The notes: generated from the letters alone by a model not told the origin. 64,000 nt of DNA from Janibacter sp. HTCC2649 (GCF_000152705.1 NZ_CH672413.1:1339978-1403977), one strand, 5' to 3'. Positions 51,967 through 61,473 are shown, counted from the stretch's first letter. Made by a program: numbers and translations.

Positions 51967-54900
51967 TCATTTGCCGGCAGGGGTGGGTGTCGACGGCATC
52001 CACTCGCTGACGCCGGGTTCGGTGCGTCCGTTGGGGCCCGAGATGACGTCGAAGCCCAGGGTGAACATCGAGCGCCACTGGTCGACCGTCAGCCGCTCGG
52101 CGTTGACACCGGACTGTGGCTCGGTGAGCAGCACGCTGCCGTCCGGGCTGTGGATGTCGAGGTAGAACGTCGGCGCACCCGACTCCTGCTTGACGAGCAG
52201 GACGTAGATGTAGCCCTTGGACTCGGTCGCGACGTCGAGGTAGGTCACGCCAGTGCTCGCCGCCTCCCGCAGTGGCAGGTAGGAGACCACCTGCTGCACG
52301 ACGAGATCTCCGTTGGGCGGCTTGGTGATGTGATGGCGGGTGAAGTTCGTCGTGTCCTCCACGAGCCACGAAGCACCCACGCTCTCGAGTGTCACGATGA
52401 GCGTCGGCGCGATGTAGGCGTCGAGGTAGGGAACGCCGTACTCGTCGCTCTCCAGACGGAGATCGAGGACCAGGCCCGACGTCGTGTCGGTGAGCAACCA
52501 GAGGTGCCCGGCCGTCGTGGTGAGCACCGAGTACGCATCCGGTTGGTTTCCCGTCGACCCGAAACCGGCGCGGGTGAGCGCGTCGATGAGGGTGGCATCC
52601 ACCACGCCCGCATCGAGGTGGGCGACCACGGGGGCCGGGTCCTTGACCGCGAACTTGGGCGCGGAGGGTGCCTTGGCCCCGGCCTGGAAGGCCTGGACGA
52701 GAGCCGGCGGCGCCTCGTGAGCATCGAGGTCCTTGACGAACTGCGTCCCGATGAGGAAGTGCGGTTGACCCACGGAGAAGCAGGCGACGGGGTTGCCCAT
52801 GACGTCGAAGGCCTGGATGCGGCGGTTGCCCTCCTCGAGCACGAGGATGCGCCCGTCAGCCGTGATCGTCAGGGCCTGTGGGTTCTGCATGAGACCCTCC
52901 CGCACCCCCTCCCCGGCGAGCGGCATGGCGCAGGGCGCGTCGTCGCTCGGCAGGGCGGCCGCGGGGAGCTTGAGGCAGTAGAGCTTGTGGTTGACGTAGT
53001 CGACGCCAACGACGTAGCCCTGAGGGTGGACCGTGAGGCCCTGCAGGTTCCCGGCGTTCATGAACCGACCCCAGGCCGTGGTCCCTTCGTAGTCGAACGT
53101 GTGCGTGCCGAGGCCCTGGTCCAGGTCGACGCCGCGCAGGTAGAACACGGGGTTCGCCGCCGTGTGAGAGCGCGGGTCGAGATAGAAGTTGTCGAGGCCG
53201 GGCACGGGGTAGGCGTAGACGGCGATGTGGCTCGTCGTGGCGGTGGTCTTCGGGTCCTTCGCCGCCGCAACCGGGTCGGTGACGGTGACCAGGTCGAGCT
53301 CGTAGAGCGGGCTCTGACCGGCCACGCCGATGGTCCAGGCCGACCCCGCGGTGACGACTGCCACCTGGCTGCTGCTCGGCAGGGTGCGACCGAAGCCGGC
53401 GAACTCATGGGCGACGTCGGGCGGGACGGGGCCGGCGACCAGTTCGCCGGCCATCGCGGAAGGCAGGGGAAAGAGCTCGGTGAGTCCGAACTGGTCGTAG
53501 GCGATGAGGGTCGGAAGGCTGAAGCCACGGGTCGGCTCGAAGATGAGGTCCTCGGGTCGGGCGAGGGTCGAGATGCTCTGCATCGCATACATGGGGACGT
53601 CCTGCGGCTGGTCGCCGTGATCGAGCGGCAGGTTCTGCCCGCTGGCCATCCAGGCGTAGCCCAGCTGGTAGGCCGTGTTGTTGTGGACGATGTTCTGCAG
53701 GAAACCGAGGTGGTGACCGGTGGGCCCCTTGGGCAGCGGATAGGTGGCTGGCAGTGGGGGCACCTCGTGCTGGGTGTCGACCACCTTGAGCTCCGAGTCG
53801 GTGCTGTCCGGGATCGGGGCGAGCGCCACCGAGAAGGCCGCGCCGGTCGTGGTGTCGCTGATGGTCCACGAGGAGTGTGGCGTCACCACGGTGATCTTCG
53901 CTGTCGCGGCGAGCGGGTTCCCCTCTGCGGCAAAGGCGGCGACGAGGTCTGCCGAGGGGCTCCCGCCGGCGTCGAGCCCGGACGCGAGCGCCGCCTTCAG
54001 GCTGAACCGCGTGACCCTCCAGACGTGGGTTCCGCCGGCATACGTGAGCGCCTGCTTCTGGCTGTAGGTCGTCGTCGGGGTGAGCGGCACGAGCACCTCG
54101 GTGATGGCGCCCTCGACCGAGATGGAGTCGCCGCTCGTCGGGACGGCGCTGACCCACCCACTGGACCACTGACCGCACAGCCAGTTGGTGTCGGAGTAGA
54201 GGCCCGCGGTGACCTCGACCTTGCCCCCGGCGGGGATGTGCGTGAAGGTCACGACGATCGGCTCGTCGTGGACAGCGGGCATCGGCCCGGCGAGCGTGTA
54301 GGTCGTGCCGCCGCCCTGACCGGGGGCCGCGGGATAGGTGACGCGCACGACGTAGTGGTCGCTCACCAACGGCCACACCGGCTTCTGGTTCTTGGTGCCG
54401 TGCTTGGGATCGGGGCTGACCGTGACCTGCAGGTCCATGGTGCGCAGGACATCGAGCTGGTAGGTCGCCGGAGACAGCACGCACTCGACCGTCGTCGCCG
54501 TGAGCGAGGCCAGGGAGGCAGCGATGCTCACCACCTTGAGGGCCCAGCCCGCCACGGGGACCTGCTCCAGCGCCTCCTCGGCGGTCATCTCGGCGACGAA
54601 CTCGGCCGTGGCCTCTGTCAGCCCCTTGATGGCGGCCTTGGCGCCCATGACGATGAGGCGCTCCATGATCTTGCCGAACACGACGCCGGTGGCGATCCCC
54701 GCGAGCTTGGACAGCACCATCTTGCCGAAGCTCGAGTCGAACGTGCCCGCACCGGTGACGATGCCCGCCGCCCCCAGACAGCCGGCCACGGCGAAGAACC
54801 CCACGCCCCACTCCTCCTGGAGCCACTTGATGAAGGGGTTGATGATGTAGACCTGCGCCAGCATCGCGATCGCACCGATGCCGTAGCAGACGATGCCCGT

Positions 54901-56496
54901 CGCCAGGACGCCAACGATGTCGACGTCGCTGTCCCAGTCCGTGAACCCCGACGCGCAGCCGAGGCCACCGAGCAGGATGGCGGCATGTGTGGCGTCGTCG
55001 GGCCACAAAAAGGACAGTTCGGTGCGCTGGGTGAGGAAGGGTGTCGGCGCTCCGAACAGGGCCGAGCCCGCCGACGAGAAGCCGAGGTAGTTCTTGGTGT
55101 CACTGGGCTCGACGAAGCCGCGCACCATCTCGAGCGGCAGCCGGTCCTCCCACGTGAAGGGCTTGCTCGGGTCCTTGGGGTTGGTCGCCGTGATCTTTGC
55201 CCTGCTGATGGCGGTGCCGTCGGACCGCAGGAAGGAGACGTAGAGCCCGAGGTAGCGCGACGGCCAGTTCTTCACCGGGATCGTCAGCATCTTCTTGTCG
55301 TCGTCCCAGGTCAGCTCCGTGTCGTACAACCACAGGCCGTAGGTCGACGTGACGTTCTTGACGCCGAACGCGCTGGCCGATGACGAGAGCGCACCCGCAC
55401 TCGTGGCGGCGGCGACGGCCGGGGCGACGGCGGCCAGCGGTCCCGGGCGTCCACCTCGCAGGTCGGGGCGCAGCTGCGGCGCGGGCGTGGGAGCGGGGGT
55501 CGCCACGGGCATCGGCGCGGGCATCGGCGCAGGCGTCGCAGGGGCAGTGGCAGTGCGCTCGGTGGTGCCGGTCGGCTGGGTCCACATCAGTCCGCGCAGG
55601 GCCGAGTCGTCCTTCGTGGCCCGCAACACGTCGGAGACGACCGCCGTCGCCGCTCCGATGACTCCGAGGTCCGATGAGTTGCCGGCGGGCGGGTCGTACT
55701 CGTCGGTGAGGTCGTAGGTGGCCAGGCCCGGAGCGTTCGAGCCCGGAGGTGTGTGCCACGTGGTGATCTTCTCGCCGTTCTTGTAGACCAGCTCCGTGTT
55801 GGCCTCCGCAGGCACGAGCGGCCCTGTGCCGTCAGGGTTCTGCGACCACGAGACCCACGACTTGTTGTACCAGCAGCTTTCGCTGTTCGGGCCGTTCTCC
55901 TGGAGGTAGGTCACGAGGTCCTGGAAGGAGATCCCCTCACTGACGTAGGTGTCGAGGACGTACTGCGCCACCATCCCGTTGACGGTGCCGATCTCGGGGT
56001 GCTGCATGACGATCGACTGCGCCGTGACGTGCGGCGGCTTCACCGCGGTCGCCGCGAGGTGGACCCCGTGGTAGTTGTCGAACGTCGCCTCGCGCTCGAC
56101 CCCGTAGCTCGCGAGCGCAAGGTGATGCCGGCCGCGGTCGCGATAGCCCGGCATACGGTGCAGTGCGTCCTCGACGTCCTGGCGGCCCACGTGCATGAAG
56201 GCCATCGCGATCTCCGGGAGCGGGTGCTCATCGAGGGACGGGAAGACGACTCGATGCATCGCCACCCCCCGCACCAGCAGGGGCGCCTCCTCGACGAAGT
56301 GGGTCATCTGGGTGAGCTGGTCCTCCTGCACCAGGGCCAGCGCCGCATTGGTGGACCGGTGCTCGTCGAGCTTGGACGGCTCGTCCGCATAGCGCCGCAG
56401 CGGCACACCACCGGGCACGCCGCACAGGAGGCGGTACTCGAGCTCGGACGAGTGGGCGGAGAGGTCGAAGTGCAGGGTGCTCGGCTGGACGGTCAT
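51967..56496 (-). CDS. Giant multidomain protein with hydrophobic core and NHL-like repeats
   Basis: 1509 residues; no signal peptide. Residues 1-300 are a globular region with several His (GVAMHRVVFPSLDEHPLPEI). A Pro/Ala/Thr linker lies at about 310-345. Residues about 505-670 are hydrophobic helices with Gly/Ala motifs (VGVLATGIVCYGIGAIAMLA), reminiscent of pore-forming or membrane-inserting proteins. Residues 680-1000 are beta-rich. About 1110-1250 are NHL/propeller-like (GLMQNPQALTITADGRILVL, EEGNRRIQAFDVMGNPVACF). A module repeats around 836-906, 1011-1073 and 1296-1364 and also occurs in the next gene's product. Family not recognised. It is the last gene of the six-gene operon. Confidence 0.82.
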   Translation of the reverse strand: MTVQPSTLHFDLSAHSSELEYRLLCGVPGGVPLRRYADEPSKLDEHRSTNAALALVQEDQLTQMTHFVEEAPLLVRGVAMHRVVFPSLDEHPLPEIAMAFMHVGRQDVEDALHRMPGYRDRGRHHLALASYGVEREATFDNYHGVHLAATAVKPPHVTAQSIVMQHPEIGTVNGMVAQYVLDTYVSEGISFQDLVTYLQENGPNSESCWYNKSWVSWSQNPDGTGPLVPAEANTELVYKNGEKITTWHTPPGSNAPGLATYDLTDEYDPPAGNSSDLGVIGAATAVVSDVLRATKDDSALRGLMWTQPTGTTERTATAPATPAPMPAPMPVATPAPTPAPQLRPDLRGGRPGPLAAVAPAVAAATSAGALSSSASAFGVKNVTSTYGLWLYDTELTWDDDKKMLTIPVKNWPSRYLGLYVSFLRSDGTAISRAKITATNPKDPSKPFTWEDRLPLEMVRGFVEPSDTKNYLGFSSAGSALFGAPTPFLTQRTELSFLWPDDATHAAILLGGLGCASGFTDWDSDVDIVGVLATGIVCYGIGAIAMLAQVYIINPFIKWLQEEWGVGFFAVAGCLGAAGIVTGAGTFDSSFGKMVLSKLAGIATGVVFGKIMERLIVMGAKAAIKGLTEATAEFVAEMTAEEALEQVPVAGWALKVVSIAASLASLTATTVECVLSPATYQLDVLRTMDLQVTVSPDPKHGTKNQKPVWPLVSDHYVVRVTYPAAPGQGGGTTYTLAGPMPAVHDEPIVVTFTHIPAGGKVEVTAGLYSDTNWLCGQWSSGWVSAVPTSGDSISVEGAITEVLVPLTPTTTYSQKQALTYAGGTHVWRVTRFSLKAALASGLDAGGSPSADLVAAFAAEGNPLAATAKITVVTPHSSWTISDTTTGAAFSVALAPIPDSTDSELKVVDTQHEVPPLPATYPLPKGPTGHHLGFLQNIVHNNTAYQLGYAWMASGQNLPLDHGDQPQDVPMYAMQSISTLARPEDLIFEPTRGFSLPTLIAYDQFGLTELFPLPSAMAGELVAGPVPPDVAHEFAGFGRTLPSSSQVAVVTAGSAWTIGVAGQSPLYELDLVTVTDPVAAAKDPKTTATTSHIAVYAYPVPGLDNFYLDPRSHTAANPVFYLRGVDLDQGLGTHTFDYEGTTAWGRFMNAGNLQGLTVHPQGYVVGVDYVNHKLYCLKLPAAALPSDDAPCAMPLAGEGVREGLMQNPQALTITADGRILVLEEGNRRIQAFDVMGNPVACFSVGQPHFLIGTQFVKDLDAHEAPPALVQAFQAGAKAPSAPKFAVKDPAPVVAHLDAGVVDATLIDALTRAGFGSTGNQPDAYSVLTTTAGHLWLLTDTTSGLVLDLRLESDEYGVPYLDAYIAPTLIVTLESVGASWLVEDTTNFTRHHITKPPNGDLVVQQVVSYLPLREAASTGVTYLDVATESKGYIYVLLVKQESGAPTFYLDIHSPDGSVLLTEPQSGVNAERLTVDQWRSMFTLGFDVISGPNGRTEPGVSEWMPSTPTPAGK

Positions 56497-56538
56497 GATC
56501 TCTCCTGGGATGGGGTCCTGGTGCGGTCCGGGTGCGGT

Positions 56539-59421
56539 TCAGATCGGGCAGATGAAGTTGCCGTCGGGGTCGGGGACGCAGAATGGCGGTCGGGACAGGA
56601 AGCGGGCCCACATCCACTGGTCATAGGGCAGGCCGCTCGAGGTGTTGGCCGACACCGGGGCGCCATTGGGGCAGATCGTGCTGGTGCCCGGCGACAGCAC
56701 GCTCGAGGGCAGGATCGTGATCGCGCAGGGGACGTTGACGAACTCCTCCTGGCCCGGCCCCGACGACCGGACGATCCGGATCATGCGTCCGTAGACGTCG
56801 AGCCCGCCGTCGGCTGACGGGAGCGCGGTGAACTCGATGTAGCCGCGCGCGCTGCTGAACGGGTCCTCGGCGTCGTTCGAGATCCGCCAGCCCTTCGTGC
56901 GCAACGACGTCACGGTGGCAATCGCGCTGAGAGGAACCGACGAGCCGCCGAAGAGGGAGACGACCGTGGCGAGGGCCGAGCGCACGGTGATCGTCGTGTC
57001 GACACCGCGCACGGACGACGAGAACGACAGCCACAGCGTGTAGGTCGTCGCCCCGTCGATGACCTGCCAGGACTCGGGCGTCATGTCCGTCGTCATCGTC
57101 GCGGTCGCGGCGAGGGGGTGTCCCGCCTTCTCGAAGGCGCTCCGGATGCTCGCCGCGACTGCCCCGTTGCCGCAGGCGCTCATGAGGCTGAGCGGGAGGA
57201 AGAACGACGCAGAAACGGTGTATGCCGTTCCGCTCGCCACTCCGAGCGCCGGACTGTAGTCGTTGTCGACGGTGCGGAACACGACCCACGAGTTCGATCC
57301 GTCGGTCACCCGCCAGTAGACACCGATGGTGAGCACCGCCAGCAGTGCCGAGCCGGACAGGGTGATGCCGGCCTTCTTGAACGACGTCGCCACCCCGATC
57401 GGCACGGCGCCGGTCGCCTGCATCTGCGGCAGGACTGCGGTGGGCACGGTGAAACCCTTGGTGGCTGCCTGCAGCTCCGGGACGGCGATGACGGCCTGGT
57501 CCGGTGGGAGGCTGAACAGCCACACGCCGGCAGCTGCTTTGGCATCCGAGGGATCGGCCACCGCCACCGCGGCGTTGGACAGGATGACGTCACGCAGGGT
57601 GGCCCCGGTGAAGTCGGCCCCCTGGAGGTTGGCACCGTTGAACGACGGCTGGCCGCCCGTGGAGTCCACCGACACGGTCGCACCGATGAACTTGGCGCCC
57701 GTGAGGACGGCGTAGTCGAAGTTGACCCCCGTCAGGGACGCCTGGCTGAGGTCCACCAGACCGAGGTTGGCGTTGTTGGCCTGGAGCCCCTCGATGATGG
57801 CCTTGTTGAGGTTCACGGTGCGCCCCTGGGTGGCATAGAGCTGCGCACCCGACGCGCGCACGCCGAAGAGGTTTGCACTCTTGAGGTCGACGTCGACGAG
57901 GAAGGCGTTCGTCAGCACCGCCGGCAGGGTCGGTTGGTAGACGGTGAGGGACTTCGCCGCACTCCCGGGAGTCATCGACTCGAGGAACACCAAGTAGGTC
58001 TGCTCCACTCCGCCGCCCTGCACCGACCACGCACGGTCGGGCGCGAACGTCGACTGCCGCACGGCGAACGGTGCCGTGAGTGGGTGCTTTGCCGTGGCGA
58101 AGGTCTCGGTGACCACGGCCGCATCGGCGGAGTCGAGCGCCGCTCGGAAGGCGGCATACGTCGGCTGGTCCGACCCCACGCGGAAGACCTCACCGACGGC
58201 GCCGAGCTGCGCCCCGGTCAGGTCCGCCCGGCGCAGGCTGGCACTCGACAGGTTGGTCCCGTGCATGCCCACACCACCGGTGATGGTGGTGTGGTCGAGC
58301 ACCGCGAAGCCGAGGTTGGCGCCGTCGAGCTTGCTCTGGTCCAGCACACAGCCCGTGAGATCGGCGCCCGAGAAGTTGATCGTGCGCAGGTCGTAGCCAC
58401 TGAGATCGAGCCGTTGGATCCTGGCGCGGGGAAACTTCGTCTGCGCATTGATGACGAGGTTGCCCGGATAGATGTCCAGCCCGCCCCCATCGGGGTTGTT
58501 GAGGGTGGCACCGGTGAGGTCCGCGCCGGAGATGTCCATCTTCCCGGTCACGGAGGAGCCGGTGAAGTCGACCCGGGTGAGCGTGGCACCCACGAAGCTC
58601 GTCTGGTAGATGTTCGCTGCCCGGACCAGGATCGCATCGGTCATCACGGCGCCCGCGAACACCGCGTGGGCCAGGTTCGTCGAGTCGGTCAGGTCGGCGC
58701 GGGCGAAGGTGGCACCCGTGCAGTCGGCTCCGGAGAGGTCGACGCCCACGAGCTTGGCGTCGTCGAAATGCGCCTGCTTCAGTGTGGCTTCGCCGAGGAT
58801 GGCGTGCGGCATGGTGGCGTGTCGCAGGTCGAGGCCCGTCGCCCTGGCCTTCTGGAAGCCGGTGCCCGAGGAGAACGTCACCCCCGACAGGTCGGCTCCG
58901 GTGAGGTCGCTCTTGCTGAGGTCGATGAGCTGTTTGGCCGCGGCGAAGTCGGTGCCGTGCAGGTCTGCCCACGAGAGGTCCGGCTCGTTCGTGATCCCCT
59001 GGGCCAGGATCTGCGTGAGGCCGACCGTGACGACGCTCTGGTCGAACTGGGACGACGCGGTCGGCGCGGCTCCGTCGACCGGGACGACACCACCCGCGAC
59101 GACGCTCCACACCAGGTTCGTCGGGTGGTCGCGGTCCCGGCCGAGGTCGACGACGAGGACGGCCGCCCCCACCCCGGCGCTGCGGAGCGTGAACCAGTTG
59201 GCCGCGTCCGGGGTGCCCGCGGTCGCTGCGTAGGTCGTCCCGGTGCCCACGACCCAGCGACCGTCGAGTCCGCTCCGGAGCCGGAACGCCGGGTCCGTGC
59301 CATCGCCGTTGAAGCGGTCGCTGTGATCGCTCGGTGGGGCGCCGGCCCGCAACACGCCCGACACCGGGTCGACGAGGACGTGGGTCGACCCCTGACCGAG
59401 GACCCACTTCCCGAGGAACAC
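56539..59421 (-). CDS. Pentapeptide-repeat protein with N-terminal trefoil-like and C-terminal shared modules
   Basis: 960 residues from GTG, five bases after the previous stop. Residues 1-125 resemble a beta-trefoil or propeller fragment (MFLGKWVLGQGSTHVLVDPV, GRWVVGTGTTYAA). Residues about 150-420 and 490-610 are pentapeptide repeats of the A(D/N)LxG type (ADLHGTDFAAAK, SDLTGADLSGVTF, ANLQGADFTGATL), a right-handed quadrilateral beta-helix. Residues about 640-870 hold the module shared with the 1509-residue protein (AGHPLAATATMTTDMTPESW). Cys residues cluster at the C-terminus. No signal peptide is seen. Probably a structural surface or complex component. Confidence 0.83.
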   Translation of the reverse strand: MFLGKWVLGQGSTHVLVDPVSGVLRAGAPPSDHSDRFNGDGTDPAFRLRSGLDGRWVVGTGTTYAATAGTPDAANWFTLRSAGVGAAVLVVDLGRDRDHPTNLVWSVVAGGVVPVDGAAPTASSQFDQSVVTVGLTQILAQGITNEPDLSWADLHGTDFAAAKQLIDLSKSDLTGADLSGVTFSSGTGFQKARATGLDLRHATMPHAILGEATLKQAHFDDAKLVGVDLSGADCTGATFARADLTDSTNLAHAVFAGAVMTDAILVRAANIYQTSFVGATLTRVDFTGSSVTGKMDISGADLTGATLNNPDGGGLDIYPGNLVINAQTKFPRARIQRLDLSGYDLRTINFSGADLTGCVLDQSKLDGANLGFAVLDHTTITGGVGMHGTNLSSASLRRADLTGAQLGAVGEVFRVGSDQPTYAAFRAALDSADAAVVTETFATAKHPLTAPFAVRQSTFAPDRAWSVQGGGVEQTYLVFLESMTPGSAAKSLTVYQPTLPAVLTNAFLVDVDLKSANLFGVRASGAQLYATQGRTVNLNKAIIEGLQANNANLGLVDLSQASLTGVNFDYAVLTGAKFIGATVSVDSTGGQPSFNGANLQGADFTGATLRDVILSNAAVAVADPSDAKAAAGVWLFSLPPDQAVIAVPELQAATKGFTVPTAVLPQMQATGAVPIGVATSFKKAGITLSGSALLAVLTIGVYWRVTDGSNSWVVFRTVDNDYSPALGVASGTAYTVSASFFLPLSLMSACGNGAVAASIRSAFEKAGHPLAATATMTTDMTPESWQVIDGATTYTLWLSFSSSVRGVDTTITVRSALATVVSLFGGSSVPLSAIATVTSLRTKGWRISNDAEDPFSSARGYIEFTALPSADGGLDVYGRMIRIVRSSGPGQEEFVNVPCAITILPSSVLSPGTSTICPNGAPVSANTSSGLPYDQWMWARFLSRPPFCVPDPDGNFICPI

Positions 59422-59425
59422 GGCC

Positions 59426-60175
59426 TCAGCCGTGCTGCAGCGGCAGGATGGTGATGAGGATCGCCGTGGGACCCATGGAGGAGTCGCTCTTCAGGGACAT
59501 CGACCCCGACTGGCCAGCCTTGCCGGGAAGCCCGGCGTGGCCGGGTCCGAGCTGGCCGGCGGGAGGTGCCAGGGTCCCGTCACTCTTGTGACCGCTGGCT
59601 CCGGGAGTGCCGGCGCCGCCGGGTTGGCCCTCGTCACCAGCCCGGCCCGCCCTGCTGTCGACCGAGACCAGGCTGCTCGGCAGGCCCGAACCCAGAACCA
59701 CGGTGAGGTTGCCGCCTGAGCCGGCGTTGCCTCCGCTGCCCGCTCGGCCGCCCATCCCGCCGCGCCCGCCGGAACCTCCGGCGATGACGTCCCGACAGGC
59801 CTTGGGTTGCTTGCCCGCGTTCCCTCCGGGGCTGCCGTTGCCACCCGTCCCGGCGGTGGCGCCCTTGCCGCCGTTGCCGCCGTGGTTCCACACGTCCAGT
59901 GAGGCACCGACGAACTCGTCGCACGTGAACCTGCCACCGGGGGCGCTCTCGCCGTTGACGCCCGAGTTCGCCGGTGGCGCCGTGCCACCGTCGATCCCGG
60001 GGAGTCCGGGACCTGCCGGGTGCTCGCACTTGATGCCGAAGAGGTCGGCCTTGCCCGGCTCCCCGTTGCCTGCCGGGCCGAGGGGTGGCCCGTCCTTGCC
60101 GGTGGGGATGGGGTCGGGCTGGACCGCATCCGGGCCGTCGGCCCCGCAGAACATCAATGTCGCCGTCACGGTCAT
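59426..60175 (-). CDS. Collagen-like Gly-rich protein (first-type, 249 aa)
   Basis: 249 residues, over 30% Gly. Gly-X-Y stretches occur near residue 27-60 (GPPLGPAGNGEPGKA, GPGLPGIDGG), 100-160, and 175-225, where GDEGQPGGAGTPGASGHK and GHAGLPGKAGQSG are true Gly-X-Y runs with Pro in the Y position. Between them are beta-type insertions (NLTVVLGSGLPSSLVSV) and cysteines. It has no signal peptide; the start is MTVTATLMFCG. X-Pro-Gly is the classical substrate sequence of prolyl 4-hydroxylase, and such an enzyme is encoded first in this operon. Probably an oligomeric scaffold; inference. Confidence 0.78.
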   Translation of the reverse strand: MTVTATLMFCGADGPDAVQPDPIPTGKDGPPLGPAGNGEPGKADLFGIKCEHPAGPGLPGIDGGTAPPANSGVNGESAPGGRFTCDEFVGASLDVWNHGGNGGKGATAGTGGNGSPGGNAGKQPKACRDVIAGGSGGRGGMGGRAGSGGNAGSGGNLTVVLGSGLPSSLVSVDSRAGRAGDEGQPGGAGTPGASGHKSDGTLAPPAGQLGPGHAGLPGKAGQSGSMSLKSDSSMGPTAILITILPLQHG

Positions 60176-60190
60176 CGCCTCGTCCTCTCG

Positions 60191-60853
60191 TCAGCTCGGG
60201 TTCTGTTTTTTGCCGTTGAGGAAGAACTGGCCGCCCTTGCCCGCAACGCCCTTGTGGCCGTAGTCCCCGCCGCCGAGGGACCCGCCGCCGCCCGTGCCCG
60301 CACCTGGCGCACCGCCGGCGCCCGGGTTCCCGCTGGACCCTCCGGTGCCGGGTTGGATCGTGGCTGCGAAGGTGGGGCTGCCCTGGGCGAAGGTGATGTA
60401 GATGTCGCCGGCATCACCACCGTCCGGACCGTCTCCCCCGGTCCCGCCCTTCCCACCGGGCCCAGCAGGGCCGCTTGCGTTCGCCGAGCAGTCCGAGGGT
60501 TTGCTGCCCGGAGGACCACCGTCCTGGCCGGTCCCGCCCGTGCCACCCGGACCGCCGTTGCCCGCGTTGCCGCCCTTGACCGTGAGGACGTAGTGGCCCT
60601 CCATCACGGCAAGGTCGATCTTGATCTGGTTGCCATTGCCCGGAGTGCCTCCGTCCTGGCCCTTGATCCCGGTGTTCCCGTGGACTCCTGGGTTGCCCTG
60701 GCCGGGCTGCACCGAGCAGCTCTTCTTGCCCTCCACCCCGGGTGTCCCCTGCGCTGCCTGAACGGGGTCGATGCTCGCGGGCAGCGGAGGCGCCGGTGCC
60801 GCGGCATTGTCCTTGCCGTCCGGACCAGTGTTGCTGATCGTGTTGTCGGACAT
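60191..60853 (-). CDS. Collagen-like Gly-rich protein (second-type, 220 aa)
   Basis: 220 residues. Gly-X-Y-like runs include GNPGVHGNTGIKGQDGG, GGNAGNGGPGGTGGTG, GPAGPGGKGGTGGDG and GNPGAGGAPGAGTG. Short beta segments interrupt them (QIKIDLAVMEGHYVLTVKGG and DIYITFAQGSPTFAATIQ), the same plan as the neighbouring 249-residue protein. Cys residues (SCSV, SDCS) could crosslink chains. It lies 15 bases upstream of that gene in the same operon and is likely its partner in a heteromeric fibre. The triple helix is not proven because many runs are Gly-Gly-X rather than strict Gly-X-Y. Confidence 0.78.
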   Translation of the reverse strand: MSDNTISNTGPDGKDNAAAPAPPLPASIDPVQAAQGTPGVEGKKSCSVQPGQGNPGVHGNTGIKGQDGGTPGNGNQIKIDLAVMEGHYVLTVKGGNAGNGGPGGTGGTGQDGGPPGSKPSDCSANASGPAGPGGKGGTGGDGPDGGDAGDIYITFAQGSPTFAATIQPGTGGSSGNPGAGGAPGAGTGGGGSLGGGDYGHKGVAGKGGQFFLNGKKQNPS

Positions 60854-60858
60854 GGCGC

Positions 60859-61473
60859 TCAGCTCGCCCCGGGTCCGGGTGCGTCGGACTTGATCATCTT
60901 CTGGCAGTGGAAGTCGACGTTGCCCTCGAACTTGATCGATCCTCCGGCATAGATCGTCACCAGACCGTAGATGTGCCCGCTCTCGGCCGTGATGACGTAG
61001 GGGCTGTTCGCCGTGGTGATGACCAGCTCCTCGGCAGCGAAGACCGGAATCACCTTCGGGTAGTCCATCGCGTTGATCACGTCGCGGTAGCTCTCGACCC
61101 GACTCGAGTTGCCATAGAGCCAGACGAGGTGCGCGTGATGGATCTCGGCGAGTTCCTCGGCGCTCGCCTCCTTACGGGTCAGCTGGCTGCGCTCACCAGG
61201 CCATTCGTCGGGGATGCGGTGGTGCTCTTCCATGAGTCCGCTCGTGTAATGACTGTCCGGTATGCCGGCCAGTTCCTTGAGCGTGCCGACGTCCTTGACC
61301 GTCATGAGGTGAGGTCGAATCGTGGACACGTCCGGGTCGGGACTGGCCACCAGCTGGCCCGGATGCGTGTCGGGGCCCACCAGGGCCGCGACGTCGGCGG
61401 GCTCGATCCCCGCCTGCGCGAGTCGTGCTCGAAAGGCCGCCTGCTGTGAGTCGGTGAGGTCGCTGAGTGGCAT
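60859..61473 (-). CDS. Unknown 204-residue protein of the collagen-like operon
   Basis: 204 residues, GAGGAG six bases upstream of ATG. The N-terminal half is helical (TDSQQAAFRARLAQAGIEPA, EASAEELAEIHHAHLVWLYG). The C-terminal half is a beta domain with PKVIPVFAAEELVITTANSP, YVITAESGHIYGLVTIYAGG and SIKFEGNVDFHCQKM, which looks like a short beta-helix rung set (ITTA / ITAE / VTIY / IKFE). No known family. Its beta part has the alternating pattern of capping or polymerising domains. It is cotranscribed between the oxygenase and the collagen-like genes. Confidence 0.75.
   Translation of the reverse strand: MPLSDLTDSQQAAFRARLAQAGIEPADVAALVGPDTHPGQLVASPDPDVSTIRPHLMTVKDVGTLKELAGIPDSHYTSGLMEEHHRIPDEWPGERSQLTRKEASAEELAEIHHAHLVWLYGNSSRVESYRDVINAMDYPKVIPVFAAEELVITTANSPYVITAESGHIYGLVTIYAGGSIKFEGNVDFHCQKMIKSDAPGPGAS

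Noticed and set aside
51754-55383. 1209-codon plus-strand frame opposite the 1509-residue gene
   Set aside because: Arg/Val/Asp/Gly-rich antisense composition; the minus-strand frame has NHL-like, hydrophobic and shared-module features.
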